DNA of 64,000 bases from the NCBI GenBank assembly GCA_965263285.1, contig CBDHHD010000016.1:744001-808000 (forward strand), given 5' to 3'. Under the pieces are notes generated by a model. The model was not told the DNA's origin and did not search any database. It saw nothing but the letters and a program-made list of their open reading frames with translations. Positions 37,965-48,000 of the stretch are shown here, piece after piece; positions within the stretch are counted from its first letter, which is position 1, and every line of letters starts with the position of its first letter. A program made the translations under genes and the position numbers. The stretch comes from JASGCP01 sp965263285 (GTDB taxonomy: Bacteria; Bacteroidota; Bacteroidia; Chitinophagales; Chitinophagaceae).

Positions 37965-37972
37965 TACTTTTG
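37965..37972 (+). promoter_or_regulatory. Putative -7 box of polA, very close to the start codon
   Basis: TACTTTTG matches TAnnTTTG and ends five bases before the ATG at 37978. If real, the transcript would begin at or next to the start codon, giving a leaderless mRNA. Confidence 0.4.
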
Positions 37973-37977
37973 CTTTT

Positions 37978-40779
37978 ATGGATAAAAAACTTTTTTTAAT
38001 TGATGCTTTTGCCATTATCTTTCGATCTTATTATGCATTTATTCGCAACCCCCGCATAACCTCAAAGGGAAAAAATACCAATGCACAATTTGGATTTACC
38101 AATACATTATTAGAAATTATACAAAAAGAAAAGCCTACCCATATTGCCGTTTGCTTTGATAGAGAAGAGCCTACCCAACGACATATTGATTTTCCTGCTT
38201 ATAAAGCACATAGGCAAGAAACTCCCGAAGATATCATTCAATCAATTCCAGACATAAAAAAAATATTAGAAGGATTTCAAATTCCCATTTTAGGTGTAGC
38301 AGGATACGAAGCAGATGATGTAATAGCATCCATTGCCCTACAAGCTAAAGAACAAAATTTTTCTGTATTTATAGTAACCCCAGACAAAGATTTTGGTCAA
38401 ATACTACAAGAAGGTATTTATATGTATAAACCCTTAACAAAAGGGAATGGATTTGAAGTCATAGATGCCTCTACTGTTTGTAAACAATGGGGCATTCAAT
38501 CTGTTCATCAAATCATAGATTTACTTGGACTAATGGGAGATGCTGCCGATAACATTCCAGGGGTAAAAGGAATTGGAGAAAAAACAGCTGTCAAATTATT
38601 ACAAACATACGAATCTATTGAAGCAATTATTGCACACGCAAATGAGATCCCAGGATCTATTGGAGAAAAAATAAAAGCCAATATCCACAACGCTATCATG
38701 AGTAAAAAATTAGCCACTATTGAAACAAAAGTCCCTATTCTATTTGATGCAACTATCTGCGCCATTCAACCATACAATCAGCCTATATTAGAAGATATTC
38801 TACAAACGCTAGAATGCAAAACACTTCTCAAGCGATTATTTGGCACTTCCTCTCAAGTAAACATACCCTCTACTACAACTCCAATTTTAGAACAAGTATC
38901 TTTATTTGAAACCGATATCATTACCGTACCTATTACATCCTCTCTTCAACCTTTTGCAACCATCCATAATACCCCTCATCAATATCATACCATACAAACA
39001 CCAAAAGAAATAGAGTTACTTGTTAAAACACTATTACAACAAAACGAAATATGTATCGATACAGAAACAACAGACATTCATCCATTAAAAGCTTGCTTAG
39101 TAGGCATTAGTCTCTCTTATAAAGCACATGAAGCATATTATATACCTTGCTTCCCAGACGATAAAGAAAAAACACATCTTCTACTTACTTCGCTCATACC
39201 CATTTTTGAGCAAAAACATATACAATGGATTGGGCATAACCTTAAATACGATTTGCTGGTACTTTCTCAATATCATATCTCTTTAAAAGGAACATTATAT
39301 GATACCATGTTAGCACAATATGTAATTGAACCAGAAGGAAAGAAAAACATGGACATATTAAGCGAGCAGTATTTACATTACCAGCCAATTGCCATTGAAA
39401 CACTTATTGGCAAAAAAGGTAAAAGTCAAGGCAATATGAAAGATGTATCACTACCTTCTATTGCAGTATATGCAGCAGAAGATGCTGATATTACCTTACA
39501 ATTAAAATATAGATTAGACCCTTTACTAGAAGAAAAGAAAGTAACTACCATTTTTCATGATATAGAAATGCCCCTATTACCTGTATTATTAGAAATGGAA
39601 AAAACAGGTGTTTGTATAGATGTAGATTTTTTAAAACACTATACTATACAGTTGCAAGAAGAAGCACGCATAGAAGAAGAGAAGGTATTTACTTTGGCAG
39701 ACATGTCGTTTAATTTATCTTCACCTAAACAATTAGGAGAAGTATTATTTCAAAAACTTAAATTAAACGATCAAGCTAAGACTACAAAGACAGGACAATT
39801 TGCCACAAACCAGGAAGTACTTGAAAAACTAGCCTACAAACATCCTATTATTGCACATATCCTCAACTTTAGAGAATTGAGTAAACTCATATCTACTTAT
39901 ACAGAGGCGCTTCCACAAATGATAGATCCTATAACAAAACGATTACATACTTCTTTTTCTCAAGCTTTAGTAGTAACAGGACGATTGAGCAGTAATCAGC
40001 CTAATCTTCAAAACATACCTATCCGAACACAAAAAGGTAAAGAAATTAGAAAAGCGTTTATTCCTAAGAATAAAGACTTTGTTTTACTAAGTGCCGACTA
40101 CTCACAAATTGAACTGCGTATTATTGCTGCATTAAGTGGAGACAAAAATATGTGTGAAGCATTTCAATTAGGGAAAGATATTCATATTGCCACAGCTGCA
40201 AAAGTCTTTCATATAGAAGAAGCCTTAGTAACAAAAGAACAACGATATAGAGCCAAGGGAGTTAACTTTGGCATTATTTATGGACAAGGTGCCTTTGGTT
40301 TGTCAGAAAACTTACATATTTCTCGTTCAGAAGCACAATCCATCATAAACAATTACAAAAAAGAATTTGCAGGCATTGCTCAATATATGGAATATTTAAA
40401 AGATATGGCTAAAAAAAATGGCTTTGTAGAAACATGGATGGGAAGGAAAAGGTGGTTACCTGATATTCACTCGCAAAATTTTACTGTTCGTGGCTTTGCC
40501 GAAAGAAATGCTATTAATTCGCCTATACAAGGCACTGCAGCCGATCTTATTAAATTAGCTATGATTCGCGTTTATAAAGTATTAAAAGAAAAAAAACTCC
40601 AATCTACATTAATTATACAAGTGCATGACGAACTAGTATTAGAAGTACCTATTCATGAAATAGATATCATAAAAGAAATTGTTTTACGAGAAATGAAACA
40701 TGCTATGTCATTACCTCATGAAGTACCTATTGAAGCAAGTATAGGGATAGGGAATAACTGGTTAGAAGCACATGAATAA
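37978..40779 (+). CDS. polA: DNA polymerase I
   Basis: 933 residues, three domains. The N-terminal 5'-3' exonuclease shows VCFDREEPTQRHIDFPAYKAHR, GYEADDVIASIA and LMGDAADNIPGVKGIGEKTA. The 3'-5' proofreading domain keeps its catalytic IDTETT (about residue 360). Polymerase motifs are A, SADYSQIELR (about 706); B, RAKGVNFGIIYGQG (about 758); C, QVHDELVLE (about 880). It fills gaps and removes RNA primers. Full length with proofreading apparently intact. Monocistronic. Confidence 0.97.
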   Translation: MDKKLFLIDAFAIIFRSYYAFIRNPRITSKGKNTNAQFGFTNTLLEIIQKEKPTHIAVCFDREEPTQRHIDFPAYKAHRQETPEDIIQSIPDIKKILEGFQIPILGVAGYEADDVIASIALQAKEQNFSVFIVTPDKDFGQILQEGIYMYKPLTKGNGFEVIDASTVCKQWGIQSVHQIIDLLGLMGDAADNIPGVKGIGEKTAVKLLQTYESIEAIIAHANEIPGSIGEKIKANIHNAIMSKKLATIETKVPILFDATICAIQPYNQPILEDILQTLECKTLLKRLFGTSSQVNIPSTTTPILEQVSLFETDIITVPITSSLQPFATIHNTPHQYHTIQTPKEIELLVKTLLQQNEICIDTETTDIHPLKACLVGISLSYKAHEAYYIPCFPDDKEKTHLLLTSLIPIFEQKHIQWIGHNLKYDLLVLSQYHISLKGTLYDTMLAQYVIEPEGKKNMDILSEQYLHYQPIAIETLIGKKGKSQGNMKDVSLPSIAVYAAEDADITLQLKYRLDPLLEEKKVTTIFHDIEMPLLPVLLEMEKTGVCIDVDFLKHYTIQLQEEARIEEEKVFTLADMSFNLSSPKQLGEVLFQKLKLNDQAKTTKTGQFATNQEVLEKLAYKHPIIAHILNFRELSKLISTYTEALPQMIDPITKRLHTSFSQALVVTGRLSSNQPNLQNIPIRTQKGKEIRKAFIPKNKDFVLLSADYSQIELRIIAALSGDKNMCEAFQLGKDIHIATAAKVFHIEEALVTKEQRYRAKGVNFGIIYGQGAFGLSENLHISRSEAQSIINNYKKEFAGIAQYMEYLKDMAKKNGFVETWMGRKRWLPDIHSQNFTVRGFAERNAINSPIQGTAADLIKLAMIRVYKVLKEKKLQSTLIIQVHDELVLEVPIHEIDIIKEIVLREMKHAMSLPHEVPIEASIGIGNNWLEAHE

Positions 40780-40808
40780 GATTCCTATAAATAAGTCTTT
40801 CTTATCCG

Positions 40809-42020
40809 CTATTTATATTTATTAAAAGGGCTATAGTTATTTGCAGAAATAACATTCGAAACATTAGACAAATTAAATAAAGGAGCTGGAACTGTCCATG
40901 TTTTACCCCCATCTGCTGTCTTAGAAAAAAAGGAGTTTGCTTTATAATCAAATCCAACTATTAATGCATTATTAGCAGAATATAAATTCAAGCATATAGG
41001 CATGATACCATTCCATCCTACAATATGATTAGTATCTGACCATGAAGAACCTCCGTCACTTGTAGTCATATATACTGCTTCTCCTGAAGCATGATATCCT
41101 ATAACCAATCCACTGTCAGCGGTTAAAAAAGCTATAGTATTTGTTGTAATATTATCGCCATTCTTAAAAGTTCCAGCTGTGTTCCAAGTTATCCCACCAT
41201 CTAGGCTATTAAAATAGTAACTTGCATCACCATTATTATCATACCCAACAGCAACAGCATGAGAAGGTGTTGAAAAAGCAATTGATGTAATCATTGCATT
41301 ATAATTGTTAATACTACTAGCATGTTGTGTCCAAGTTTCACCCCCATCTGTTGTTGTTGCAGCATATAAAGTAGATACTGTACCTGTTACGCGTCCCAAT
41401 AACACCCCATTATTTGCAGACGAAAATGCAACTGCTAAGATATCTATAGATCCAGGAATTTTTTGAATAGGCGACCAAGTTAATCCTCCATCTCTTGTAT
41501 ATGAATAAGTACCGACATTTTGCCCTTTATAAATACTACCGCTTAAGCCTACAATAACACCGTGCGTAGGAGAGCTAAATACAATGTTTCTACTTCCAAT
41601 AACTGGCAAATCCCAAGCAATAGGTGTTTTATTAGGTGTCCAAGTTACTCCTCCATCACTACTTGTAACAGGAAGTAAATTATCTCCTTGATTATATACA
41701 ACTACAACATTTGAAGGAGAAGCAAATGCAGCTGCAGTAATAAAATTATTTGGAACAGTTGATATATATGGAACAATAGGCAATAACCATGACGAGCCTC
41801 CATCTTTTGTTGTAGACACGACCCACTGATCAGACACTGTATTTAAAGCAGTTGCTAATATGTTAGGTAAAATAGGAGCAGGATTGTTTGGTGTTTGATT
41901 GTTTATTGTATTATTAGTATTGGGAGAAGAATTCGATACTTTATTACATGACGATATAGTTAAAAGTAAAGCAAATAAAATAAAAGAGTATTTTTTTAAA
42001 ATAACAAATGTATGATTCAT
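40809..42020 (-). CDS. Lipoprotein with Asp-box/YCF48-like beta-propeller repeats
   Basis: 403 residues. The lipobox is SFILFALLLTISSC, followed by an Asn/Pro-rich linker. At least seven Asp-box motifs of the form S/T-x-D-G-G-x-S/T-W are spaced along the chain: TKDGGSSW, SSDGGVTW, TRDGGLTW, TTDGGETW, SLDGGITW, TSDGGSSW, TADGGKTW. These point to a beta-propeller like those of sialidase-fold and YCF48-type proteins. Such folds bind ligands or proteins; catalytic sialidase residues are not evident. It is surface-anchored by lipid. Function unknown. Confidence 0.75.
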   Translation of the reverse strand: MNHTFVILKKYSFILFALLLTISSCNKVSNSSPNTNNTINNQTPNNPAPILPNILATALNTVSDQWVVSTTKDGGSSWLLPIVPYISTVPNNFITAAAFASPSNVVVVYNQGDNLLPVTSSDGGVTWTPNKTPIAWDLPVIGSRNIVFSSPTHGVIVGLSGSIYKGQNVGTYSYTRDGGLTWSPIQKIPGSIDILAVAFSSANNGVLLGRVTGTVSTLYAATTTDGGETWTQHASSINNYNAMITSIAFSTPSHAVAVGYDNNGDASYYFNSLDGGITWNTAGTFKNGDNITTNTIAFLTADSGLVIGYHASGEAVYMTTSDGGSSWSDTNHIVGWNGIMPICLNLYSANNALIVGFDYKANSFFSKTADGGKTWTVPAPLFNLSNVSNVISANNYSPFNKYK

Positions 42021-42059
42021 AGTATTTAATAAATTATAAAATGATTATATTATAGATGT

Positions 42060-42179
42060 TTTTATAGTCATAACTAAATTTAGTTCAAAGAATAATGTAA
42101 ATATATAAAAAAATAAATATTTACAAAAAAATAATAACTACTATCTAAATCTTTTTTTAAGGTGCTAAGAGGTTTTTAA
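42060..42179. repeat. Decayed repeat fragments
   Basis: The left part resembles a family B end (TCATAACTAAATTTAGTTC) and the right part a family A left end (CTAAATCTTTTTTTAAGGTG) leading into CTAAGAGGTTTTTAA. The two fragments adjoin the next element. Confidence 0.5.
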
Positions 42180-42690
42180 GGCATAACTAAATTTAGTGTG
42201 AGAAAAAATTTAGTTTACTAAAAGGCTACATTTTTTTTGCGGTGCTGGGGGATATTTATGTTTTTGTAATTGCTCATATATAGGTTCATCATTTATTTTT
42301 ATATATCCTTTTCTTTCTTTTGTCTTGATACAAAAGAAAGAAACAAAGAAAAAATCAAGCCTGCAGATAAAAAGCTACAAAACTACGGCTCGCTACGCTA
42401 GCGAGAATGAATGGGAGGCGGTTAGGTATGAATCGTTATGATGAGCTTATCCATAGGTATCTTTTATGCAAATACTTTATGCTCATCATAACGATTCATA
42501 TATAAAAACTTCGCCCCACATTCTCGCTGGTCGCTTCGCTCGCCTCGTTTTGTAACGCTCTTTATCTGAGGGCTGTCCCCATCAGATACGCCCTATTATT
42601 TCCCTGTTTATACTTATTTCAATAAGCAACATTTTCCAATAAACCTATTGACCTACCTGAGCAGCTGCAAAAAATACAACCTGGTATTTA
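42180..42690. repeat. Compound repeat with missing right ends
   Basis: The left family B end (GGCATAACTAAATTTAGTGT) is at 42180, the family A left end at 42224, and both palindromic arms are present (about 42390 and 42525). The right end is replaced from about 42600 by CAATAAGCAACATTTTCCAATAAACC, similar to 34130-34160. It lies upstream of the Asp-box lipoprotein gene and downstream of the TolC-like gene. Confidence 0.75.
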
Positions 42691-42698
42691 TCTTTTTT

Positions 42699-44105
42699 CT
42701 ATTCTAACTTAACACCTTGCCCTTTATAGTATTCTAATATTTTCATACGCAATATACACTCATACTCATTCGTAATTAATTGAATTTGTGTTTGTGCTGC
42801 ATTATTTTGATTGGTAATTAATTCAAAAGCAGAAATACTACCTACTTGATATTTTTTATTTGAAATATTTGAAATACGCTGTGTTAATAGATAAGCTTTT
42901 CTACTCGTTGCTAATTTTTGATATGCAGCTATCGTATTATTATAATTTGTATAAATATCATTTCTTAATTGCTGTAAATTTAACTCTTGTGTTAGACCAG
43001 CGGTTTTTAATGCATATTTTGATTGTTCATACGCCAATTTTGTAGATCCATTTGAAAAAATAGGTACGCTCAAAGCAAAACCTATACTCCCTGTAATATT
43101 ATTAGCAAGCTGCGCAGGAAAACTAAGTTGCGCAGGTGTATTTGGCAAAGTAGCACCTAATTGCGCAAAATATCCACTATTCACGCCAATACTACCTCCT
43201 AACACAGGCAAAAAAGAAGCTCTCGCAATTTTAATACCTTTTTTAGCCGACTCTATTTGGTACTTACCTGCAAGTACTACAGGATAAAATTGAGAAGCCG
43301 ATGTATATAAAATATCTGGTGCTACCTCTGCAATAGGCAATATAGGCAACTTAGTAAGTTCTGTTTTATCTATTGTAAAAGGTATATTAAAATCTAAATT
43401 CAATAGCACTTTTAACGCAATCAAACTTTGTTGATATGCTTGTATATTGCTAAATAGTGTAAAACTATCAGTCGCAAGTTGATTTTGTAACTGCAACAAA
43501 TCTAATTCTGCAATACTACCCACTTCTAATTTCTTAGCAGTAAAATCTATATTTTTCTTTAAAATATCAATTTGTAACTTAGTAGTATTAATAAGTTCAC
43601 TAGCGCTCATAGCCTGTAAATAGGCTGCTAAAATGCTAAGTGTAACATTATCAGAAGCTTGTTTAAATTGATATAATGCAGCTAAAGCATTGAATCTTGT
43701 TTGAGCAATTGTATTATTAATCTTTCCAAAACTAAATATCTGTTCTCCAGCCGATAAGCCAAATCCCGTATTCAATGTATTACTTGCCACATACTGGTTA
43801 GTAATATAACTAATCGTTCTTCCAAATCCAAATCCATTATTGGCACTAAAACTTAAATTCGGAAACCTAGTTAGAAAAACTTGATTGGCTTGTAATTTAG
43901 CCACCCTACTTTGTATATCAGCCTGTTTAACCGATATATTATTTTTCAACGCATAATCTACACATCGCTGTATACTCCAAACAGAATCAGGCTGTATAAT
44001 AGATTGACTAGTATCAATAACATTTTGTTGTGCATAAGCAACAAAAGAAGCCAATGCAAAAACAAAGAGAAAAATAAAACGATTCGATTTATTAAAATAA
44101 TACAT
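42699..44105 (-). CDS. TolC-family outer-membrane efflux protein
   Basis: 468 residues with a signal peptide ending near AYAQ. Two homologous outer-membrane-efflux repeats are seen. The first includes WSIQRCVDYALKNNISVKQADI, NNGFGFGRTI and the helical LQNQLATDS region; the second includes SFLPVLGGSIGVNSGYF and the helical C-terminal QLRNDIYTNYNNTIAAYQK. These match the trimeric channel family of type I secretion and RND/ABC efflux. Its membrane-fusion and pump partners are not adjacent, so the transported substance is unknown. Confidence 0.88.
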   Translation of the reverse strand: MYYFNKSNRFIFLFVFALASFVAYAQQNVIDTSQSIIQPDSVWSIQRCVDYALKNNISVKQADIQSRVAKLQANQVFLTRFPNLSFSANNGFGFGRTISYITNQYVASNTLNTGFGLSAGEQIFSFGKINNTIAQTRFNALAALYQFKQASDNVTLSILAAYLQAMSASELINTTKLQIDILKKNIDFTAKKLEVGSIAELDLLQLQNQLATDSFTLFSNIQAYQQSLIALKVLLNLDFNIPFTIDKTELTKLPILPIAEVAPDILYTSASQFYPVVLAGKYQIESAKKGIKIARASFLPVLGGSIGVNSGYFAQLGATLPNTPAQLSFPAQLANNITGSIGFALSVPIFSNGSTKLAYEQSKYALKTAGLTQELNLQQLRNDIYTNYNNTIAAYQKLATSRKAYLLTQRISNISNKKYQVGSISAFELITNQNNAAQTQIQLITNEYECILRMKILEYYKGQGVKLE

Positions 44106-44128
44106 TATATGATTATAAAGTCAAATAA

Positions 44129-44136
44129 CAAATATA
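44129..44136 (-). promoter_or_regulatory. Putative -7 box of the TolC-family gene
   Basis: The minus strand reads TATATTTG (TAnnTTTG) 24-31 bases before the start codon. Confidence 0.5.
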
Positions 44137-44225
44137 AGAAATTCGTATCTATATGGCCGACTAAAGTTTTGTTTTTATAATGAGCAAATAGCAAGTAGGA
44201 TCATTTACATTAAAAGACACAGCTA

Positions 44226-45053
44226 TTATGCATGCATCATAACCATAAGCGAAATAATCAACAAACCTATAACATAAAGGACTCTATTGGTTCTTATTCT
44301 CTTCTTTAATAATTCATTTTGCTCTATTAAAGACTCTACTTTATTCTCTATCCATTCCATGTTTTTTATTGTTTGATTATCTTGCTCTGTTAAATGCTTG
44401 GCTGTTGTTTCACTAAAACTATTTAAAAATTGTTTTAATTCTTTATAGTTGGTATCTACCGACAATTGAATAGCTACTAATGATTGAACAATTCCTGCCA
44501 GTGTTTGAATAGCATTAGTTAAATTGGAGTTGATATTATTGATGGCGCCAAAAATATCACTAAGTGTTTTTTGAAGTTTATCAAAATATTTTTCTACATC
44601 AATACTTTGAAGTCTATCTACTTGTTTTTTTAATTCATCAATCTTTTCCTGCAGGTCTTTTCCTTTTTCTTCAAATCGTTGTAGTTCTATTGCCAGATCT
44701 TCTCTTGTTTGGCTAATGAATTTCTTCTGCAAATCATTGAAAAGAGCATTAAAATCAGTACTTATCAACCGCGTTAATTCATTTTTAAATTCTTTTATAT
44801 GATCTGATAATTTACTCAGATTATTTGCAAATAAAGTATTGGTTTCATCTACATATTTTTTTGTAGCAACGCCTAAAGCGTCTGTGTATCCTTGTGCTTG
44901 CGTTACAAGCTCTTTTAACTTCTCATTAAGCTTTTCAGGACTTTCTTTTACTGCTTCAATGTCTCTATTTAATTTCTCAAGTTCTTTTATTTTTTCACTC
45001 AAGTAACCTACATTTTCTTCTGCTAATTTTATTATATCATCTAAAGTTTTCAT
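44226..45053 (-). CDS. Coiled-coil, C-terminally membrane-anchored protein
   Basis: 275 residues. Nearly all of residues 1-245 is predicted helix with heptad-like patterns and many Glu, Lys, Leu (for example EKLNEKLKELVTQAQGYTD and FEEKGKDLQEKIDELKKQVD). After a basic stretch (KKRIRTNR) comes one hydrophobic segment, VLYVIGLLIISLMVMM, at the extreme C-terminus, so it is probably tail-anchored with the coiled coil in the cytoplasm. No signal peptide. It starts six bases after the nuclease-helicase stop codon, so the two are cotranscribed and probably act together. I do not recognise a family. Confidence 0.75.
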   Translation of the reverse strand: MKTLDDIIKLAEENVGYLSEKIKELEKLNRDIEAVKESPEKLNEKLKELVTQAQGYTDALGVATKKYVDETNTLFANNLSKLSDHIKEFKNELTRLISTDFNALFNDLQKKFISQTREDLAIELQRFEEKGKDLQEKIDELKKQVDRLQSIDVEKYFDKLQKTLSDIFGAINNINSNLTNAIQTLAGIVQSLVAIQLSVDTNYKELKQFLNSFSETTAKHLTEQDNQTIKNMEWIENKVESLIEQNELLKKRIRTNRVLYVIGLLIISLMVMMHA

Positions 45054-45059
45054 ATTTAA

Positions 45060-48000
45060 TTAAATTTTAATTTTATCTACTACCTCCTTTATTCCTTCTG
45101 TTTGCATTTTAAATAAAAGGTTTAATCTTATCATCTTAATATCATTAAATGAATCATTATCAGGGTTAATATTTTTTAATAAACGATCAAAATATTTATC
45201 AAATATTGGTTTGATTGTTTCTAATTTATTACTATCTTTATTTAATTCCTTATATAAATTATTAAAACCTTCATAGAGTTCTTCATTTGCTTCAACAATA
45301 TAAGAATTATTATTGACTGAATACATAGCAAATGCTTTTAATAAACGAAGTAACCACTCATCTGCTGAAACTACCTTTTCTAATGAAATTTTTTTACATG
45401 ATCCTATCATGTGCTTATAATTATTTTGTTCTGTGCCCTCAAGCTGATAAACTTCTAAATATTTATAAAGAATTTCTTGTTTGTTTTTATTTGAATTGTT
45501 ATAATCATCTAAAAGCGAATATGATTCGCCATTAATTTTAAAATCCATTCGCGCATATTTGGCATTGAAATAAAAATAGATTTGTTCTTTAATATATATA
45601 TTTTGCTCATACCAATCTTCTACATATTTTTTTTCAGTAATACTTGTGTTTAACATGCCCTCAATTTCATCTGTTACTCTTTTCTTCTTGCTTACAGTTT
45701 CTTTGTAAGAAAACTCTGACAAAAAACAAAGGCACTCAAGAATATTATCTATAATCTTTGGTTTGTTAAGTCTTTCTTTTAAATTACTCATATAATCTTC
45801 TGTAGTCTTCTCTGATAAATATCTTCGCAAATATTTTTCAACTCTTGTTGTATATTCATCAATATTTTTAAATTTATTAAATGTGCAAATATGTAATTTA
45901 TTCTTATTATAATCAATGAGATAATCTTCTAAAAAACCCATACTATGCATTCTGTATATTAACTTTCCTATGTCATTTTCTTTTCTACCGCTATAAAAAC
46001 TAAAAAGCTTTTCGCTTATGTCTTCATTTACATTAGGAAGCTTGTTTATAATACCTTCCTCCACCAATCGAAAAAGAAAATCATTAAAATCTTTAGAATA
46101 TTTACGAGCATCTTCGACTATTTTGCTATTTGTTTTTTGAAATTTTGTTAATTGAGGGTCTACACCTAAATCTTTACAAATAGATTCTACTGAATATTGT
46201 TTTTCATCTGTAATAAAAAAACAAAAACTTTTTCCATCACAACTATAAAAAGTATTTTCTAAAGTATCTTGTTCGACATAATGAAATTCTTTGACTTTAA
46301 AAAGATTTAAAAACTGACTTCTTTCAACATCAATACCCTTGAATGATTGTTTGTGAAAATAATCAGGAGTTTCCCTATCTTCATATTCTTCTATAAGAAA
46401 TTTATAATTATTAGATGAGTCTTTCTCTTTTAATATATTTCTTAAACTAGTTATACAATCTGGTGGTAAATTATTATATTTCTTTCCATTTTTATTAATC
46501 AAACTAAAATCAATTAACTCAATGCATTTTTCCACTTCATCGAAACTTGAAAATTTAATATCTCTTATTGCTTTTCTTGTATATTTATACAATTTAATGT
46601 AGTCATTAGTTTTGTTCTCACTAAAAAGTTTACAAACATCAACTTTTATATGTTTTCTTGTAGAAACTAAAATATTAGCTTCCGATATTTTTTTATCTCT
46701 ACCAGATCTGCCAGCTTCCTGAACCAAGCTTTCTAGAGATACTGGGTAAAAATAGTGATAGGTGGAACGAATATCTTTTTTGTCAATACCCATACCAAAG
46801 GCTTTTGTGCAAACAATATGTTTGGTTCTACCGTATATAAAATCATTAAAATGCTTTTCAGTTTCTTCACCTTTGTTATCCTTATCATCTGTATCATTTG
46901 AATAGTAAAAGCCTTTTGAGTTTGAATTAAGATTTGAAAAAACATCATCAACCCCATTATATTTTTTCTTATAGCTTTTTTTTACCTGACAAAAAACTAT
47001 CGCACAAAAATCATTTTGAGTTTTGTTCTTAAAGTCATCTACTTCATTTAATTCGGCTTTAACAAAGAGAATATTTTCATTAAATTGTTCTTTATCATTA
47101 AAATTATCATGGTGATGTTTCTTTGATTTTTCAATTAACTCTTTGTTATTTAACTTTTGCATATTTGAACCAATCTTTGAAAAATCATCGTTAAGAACCG
47201 TTATTCTCTCTTTATATGTAACATCAATAACTCTAAAAAACAATTCGGGTCTAATTGTATTTTCAATCATAATAATTGCATTAGCAATATCATCGTGTTT
47301 AATTGATAACTCTCTTTCCACATCTGCTAAAACATCAAATGAAGCTGTTGCTGTTAACCCAATAAGTGAAACTGGTTCTCCACTTTTGGTTGGTGCAAAT
47401 TTTTGAGCATTCTTGCCAAGCATTAAATAAGTAGTCCTAAAGTCATGCCCCCATTCAGAAAGGCAATGCACTTCGTCAATTACGCAATACGAAAATGCCA
47501 ATCCAAAATCAGTCTTATTAATTTTTTCAAGAATATCTCTTCTAAACTCTTCCATCACAAATCTTTCAGGAGAAATATAGAGAAACAATGTTTCTCCGTA
47601 CAAAAAATCAATTAATCTTTTGTATCTTTCTTTTCTATCTAAATTTGAGTTTATGTATTCACAACAATCCATCCAATTTTCTTTTAATACCCTTACTTGA
47701 TCTTCCATTAGCGATTTTATTGGATCAACCACTAAACATAAACCAGGTTGCAATAAAACTACCAATTGAAAAGTTAAAGACTTACCTCCTCCTGTTGGTA
47801 GCAATCCTATAACTGGTTTCCTTTGTAATGCTCTTGAAATAATTGGAAGCTGCCCTTCTCGAAAATCAACTTTTCTAAAAACATTTTGAATAAAAAAAGC
47901 AATATGAGCTTCATACTGCTCAATAGCTTTATAAGATCCATTATCTTGCTTTTCAACTAATTCTTTGTAATGAAGTAAATGAGCACAATACACTCGCCTC

